NCBI GenBank assembly: GCA_964496595.1
Contig: CAZCAI010000117.1
Location: 1-16,519, forward strand
Direction of reading: 5' to 3'
Length of the DNA: 16,519 nucleotides
From: JAAAOZ01 sp964496595
Lineage (GTDB): Bacteria > Chloroflexota > Anaerolineae > B4-G1 > SLSP01
In this document: positions 14,090-16,519 of the stretch, piece by piece
How positions within the stretch are numbered: the first letter of the stretch is position 1
Layout of the letters: each line of letters begins with the position of its first letter
Program-made: the position numbers and the translations under genes
Notes under the pieces: model-generated
Seen by the model: only the letters and a program-made list of their open reading frames with translations
Database searches by the model: none
Told to the model about the DNA's origin: nothing

Positions 14090-15439
14090 ATGTCATCCAT
14101 CCATGACCTACGCAGTTATCTGTCCATCTTAGATGAAGCGGGGAAGCTCAACCGTATCGAGCGCGAGGTAGCGCTCAAGCACGAGTTGGCCAATGTGGCC
14201 GCCGCGCTGGCGCGTCGCGGGCGCGGCGGCGCGCTTTTTGAACACGCTGACGAGGCCGCATGGCCCGTCTTCGCCGGCGCGGTCGTCGATCCAGAGATGG
14301 CCGCGCTGGCTCTGGACTGCGCTCGCGACGAGGTGACCGCCGCGATGGGCCGCGCGCTTGATCCGGCCAACGGCTTAGATCCGGCGCCCGTCTCCCCGGA
14401 CGAAGCCGCATGGCGCGCCAACGTTATCACCGGCGACGACGTCGACCTGCGCGCGATCCCCATCCCCACGCACGGCCAACACGATGGCGGGCCGTTCATC
14501 ACCGGCGGCGTCACCGTCAGCCGCGACCCGGTGAGTGGGCGCGGCAATCTCTCGTACAATCGGATGCAGGTGCTTGGCCCGCGCACGTTGGGATTCAACG
14601 TGAACGAATGGCGCGATACGATGCAGTTCTACCAGCATCAGCAGGCGGAGGATAAGCCGCTGGAAATCGCCATCGCCATCGGGCTGGATCCGGCCATTAT
14701 GATCGCGGCGGGCTGCCGCTCTGACGAGGACGAACTGCGCATCGCGGGCGCGATTCGCGGGCGCGGCGTGCCTGTCTGTCAAGGCGTCACGGTGGAGGTG
14801 ATGATCCCCGCCGAGGCCGAGATTGTCATCGAAGGCCACCTGCCGCCGCACGAGCGGCATGCCGAAGGCCCGCTGGCTGAGTTCCACGGCTACTATGGCG
14901 AGTTGTGGAAAAGCCCCGTCTTTGAGGTCACCGCCATCTGCCACCGCGACCGGCCCATCTACCAGACCATCGTGCCCGGCGCGGAGGAGCACATCTACCT
15001 GGGCAATGTGCTGCCGCGCGAGCCGCTGCTGCTGCGCTTTGTGCGCCACGTGAGCAACAACGTGACCGGGCTGCACATCCCGCCCTACGGCAACGGCTTC
15101 AGCGCGCTCGTCCAAATCGAAAAGAGCAACCCCGGCGAGCCGAAGAACGTCGCCTTAGCCGCGATGACGGCCCACGTCAACATCAAAAAGGTCATCGTTG
15201 TCGGGCCGGACGTCAATATCTACGATCCGGCCGATGTGCTGTGGGCGCTCACCAATCGCGTCGACTGGTGCCGCGACATCTTCACCGTGCCCGGCGCGCA
15301 AGGCCACGAGATGGACCCCACGGCGGACGCGCGCGGCGTGCATACCAAGATCGGCATCGACGCGACGTACAAACCGGAGCGCCGCGATTACGGCGAGCGC
15401 ATCCGGTATCCCGATGTGGATGTGAGCGCGTATCTATGA
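14090..15439 (+). CDS. UbiD-family (prenylated-FMN) decarboxylase
   Basis: Cytoplasmic decarboxylase of 449 aa that should use prenylated FMN to remove (or add) a carboxyl group on an aromatic or alpha,beta-unsaturated acid. The cofactor/phosphate region ITGGVTVSRDP (137-147) is followed by NLSYNRMQV with Arg158. EGPLAEFHGYYG places Glu259 and Glu264 at the spacing of the E-x4-E pair that forms the catalytic network with that arginine in characterised members. C-terminal segments NIYDPADVLWALTNR and HEMDPTA are also conserved. Length is slightly short of E. coli UbiD but normal for catabolic members. AGGAG lies six bases upstream of the ATG at 14090. It is the first gene of the rightward transcript. 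No UbiX flavin prenyltransferase gene is in view, so the cofactor must come from elsewhere. It is not linked to ubiquinone genes here. Confidence 0.93.
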   Translation: MSSIHDLRSYLSILDEAGKLNRIEREVALKHELANVAAALARRGRGGALFEHADEAAWPVFAGAVVDPEMAALALDCARDEVTAAMGRALDPANGLDPAPVSPDEAAWRANVITGDDVDLRAIPIPTHGQHDGGPFITGGVTVSRDPVSGRGNLSYNRMQVLGPRTLGFNVNEWRDTMQFYQHQQAEDKPLEIAIAIGLDPAIMIAAGCRSDEDELRIAGAIRGRGVPVCQGVTVEVMIPAEAEIVIEGHLPPHERHAEGPLAEFHGYYGELWKSPVFEVTAICHRDRPIYQTIVPGAEEHIYLGNVLPREPLLLRFVRHVSNNVTGLHIPPYGNGFSALVQIEKSNPGEPKNVALAAMTAHVNIKKVIVVGPDVNIYDPADVLWALTNRVDWCRDIFTVPGAQGHEMDPTADARGVHTKIGIDATYKPERRDYGERIRYPDVDVSAYL

Positions 15440-15523
15440 TAGAAACCACCCAAATCACATAAAAATCAGGCGCCCTCCACGCCAGCGGCGAGAGGGGCGG
15501 CATATATACTTGTTAATTTGATA
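15440..15523. other. Spacer after UbiD with a weak hairpin
   Basis: CGCCCTC (15471-15477) can pair with GAGGGGCG (15492-15499) with a one-base bulge. It has no following T-run, so a terminator is doubtful. Nothing else is evident before the octamer array begins. Confidence 0.35.
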
Positions 15524-15579
15524 TTTGCCGCTTTGTATATTTGTATATTTACCGCTTTGTTCATTTGTATATTTGCTGA
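15524..15579 (+). repeat. Octamer array (TTTGNNNN), seven units, upstream of the LLM gene
   Basis: Exact 8-bp phasing: TTTGCCGC, TTTGTATA, TTTGTATA, TTTACCGC, TTTGTTCA, TTTGTATA, TTTGCTGA. The array ends about ten bases before the AAGGAGA ribosome site. It reads in the direction of the downstream gene, as does the related array before the hydantoinase-type gene. Confidence 0.9.
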
Positions 15580-15597
15580 TTTTCGTAAGGAGATACA

Positions 15598-16519
15598 ATG
15601 ACCCAACGAATGGCCCTCTATATGCAGGACAAACATGATATGCAGTACGAAATCGAGATGGCGAAGTACGCCGAGGAACGCGGCTTCAGCGAGATTTGGC
15701 AGGCTGATACGCGCCTGGCCCGCGATTGCATCGTGATGATGAGCGCGTTTCTCACGGAGACCAAGCGGCTGCGCATCGGCTCTGGCGTGCTGCCCATCTG
15801 GACGCGCAATCCGGCGGTGATCGCCTCGAGCTGGAGCACGATGTGGGAACTGGGCGGCCCCGGCCCCGATGGACGCGGGCGCGTGATGTTAGGCCTGGGC
15901 GCGTGGTGGGAGCCGATTGCCAGTCGCGTCGGCGTGGATCGGCGCAAGCCGCTCACCGCGATGCGCGAGCACATCGCCGCGCTCCGCCAGCTCTTCACGA
16001 TGGAGGAGGTCACCTACGAGGGGCAGTTCGTCCACTTGGATCGTGTCCGGCTCGACGTGGCCTTCGGCGACGCCTCCCCGCGCGATATCCCGCTCTACAT
16101 CGGCGCGACCGGCCCTAGAATGCTCCAACTGGCCGGGGAAATCTGCGATGGCGTGGTGCTCAACTACGTCGTCTCCGTGGATTACATCCGCGACGCCGTC
16201 GCGCTGGTCGAAAAGGGCGCGCAGAAGGCGGGCAAGACATTGGCGGATGTGGATCGCCCCGAATTGCTGGTCTGTTGTCTCTCTGACGAGCGCCCCGATC
16301 TGGCGATGGCCGAGGCCAAGAAGCTGGCCGCCTACTACTTCGCCACCGAACCGCACATCATGAAAGCCAGCGGCGCGGGCCAGGAACTGCTGGAGAAGGT
16401 GCAAGCGGTGATGAGTTGGCCCGCCACCGAAGAAGATTACATCAAAGCCAGCGCCGTCATCCCCGATGAGATCGTGCGCAACATCATGGCCGTCGGTACC
16501 AGCGACCAATGCCGCGCCA
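15598..16519 (+). CDS. LLM-class flavin-dependent oxidoreductase, 3' end beyond the window
   Basis: Luciferase-like/Mer-type oxidoreductase; 307 complete codons are visible and the frame is still open at the window end. It begins MTQRMALYMQ, followed by KYAEERGFSEIWQADTR (the family's strand-helix and substrate region). RIGSGVLPIWTRNPAVIA, RVMLGLGAWWEP, RKPLTAMREHIAALRQLF and PLYIGATGPRMLQLAGEICDGVVLNY are core LLM motifs. AAGGAGA precedes the ATG at 15598. The protein resembles methylenetetrahydromethanopterin-reductase-like members, which use F420 or FMN; which cofactor applies here cannot be seen. It lies 158 bp after the UbiD gene and is probably co-transcribed, with an octamer repeat array in between. 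Confidence 0.9.
   Translation, partial: MTQRMALYMQDKHDMQYEIEMAKYAEERGFSEIWQADTRLARDCIVMMSAFLTETKRLRIGSGVLPIWTRNPAVIASSWSTMWELGGPGPDGRGRVMLGLGAWWEPIASRVGVDRRKPLTAMREHIAALRQLFTMEEVTYEGQFVHLDRVRLDVAFGDASPRDIPLYIGATGPRMLQLAGEICDGVVLNYVVSVDYIRDAVALVEKGAQKAGKTLADVDRPELLVCCLSDERPDLAMAEAKKLAAYYFATEPHIMKASGAGQELLEKVQAVMSWPATEEDYIKASAVIPDEIVRNIMAVGTSDQCRA

Noticed and set aside
15524..15579. CRISPR array
   Set aside because: Units are 8 bp and contiguous with no spacers; no cas genes are present. The same applies to the arrays at 2981, 6462, 10693 and 10770.
1..16519. tRNA, rRNA or riboswitch genes
   Set aside because: I saw no cloverleaf, rRNA or known riboswitch core by reading; a covariance-model scan would be needed to exclude small RNAs.

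Overview
The window looks like bacterial chromosome, GC-rich in genes and AT-richer between them, from a free-living heterotroph. Chloroflexota (Anaerolineae/Caldilineae-like) is my best guess. The reasons are a sugar-binding lipoprotein whose lipobox is followed by a Thr/Pro-rich TPTPEV linker, a binding-protein/MalF/MalG transporter set without its own ATPase, and many short-period (7-8 bp) intergenic repeats. This placement is inference, not proof. Layout: a divergent control region (13854-14089) splits the window. Leftward, ten genes lie on the minus strand: an XRE-cupin regulator, a GH31 alpha-glycosidase, a dihydropyrimidinase/hydantoinase-type cyclic amidohydrolase, a UroD-superfamily protein, a sugar-type ABC transporter (lipoprotein, MalF-like and MalG-like permeases), an SsnA/ATZ/TRZ-type amidohydrolase, the alpha and beta E1 subunits of a thiamine-diphosphate 2-oxoacid/acetoin dehydrogenase, and a short-chain dehydrogenase. 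Rightward are a UbiD-family decarboxylase and an LLM-class flavin oxidoreductase that runs off the window end. Each direction has a consensus-like sigma70 promoter with 17-bp spacing, and a 19-bp near-perfect palindrome covers the -35 box of the leftward one. How the genes may work together (inference): the regulator senses a small ligand through its cupin domain and controls a catabolic divergon. The ABC system imports a probably glycosylated compound and GH31 removes an alpha-linked sugar. The two amidohydrolases open or deaminate a cyclic amide or N-heterocycle, UbiD and LLM enzymes handle decarboxylation and oxidation or reduction, and the E1 and SDR proteins process a 2-oxo or acetoin-like product. 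The true substrate cannot be read from the sequence. The most unusual content is between, and in one case inside, the genes. A heptamer repeat family (GTTGNAA-like units) sits just upstream of two ribosome sites, and a palindromic piece of it is inserted in frame inside the amidohydrolase gene. A 237-bp MITE-like element with 11-bp terminal inverted repeats and an 8-bp target duplication has landed inside one heptamer tract. A second palindromic element occurs twice and one copy supplies the last codons and stop of the UroD-family gene. An octamer repeat (TTTGNNNN) abuts the starts of two genes on opposite arms of the divergon.
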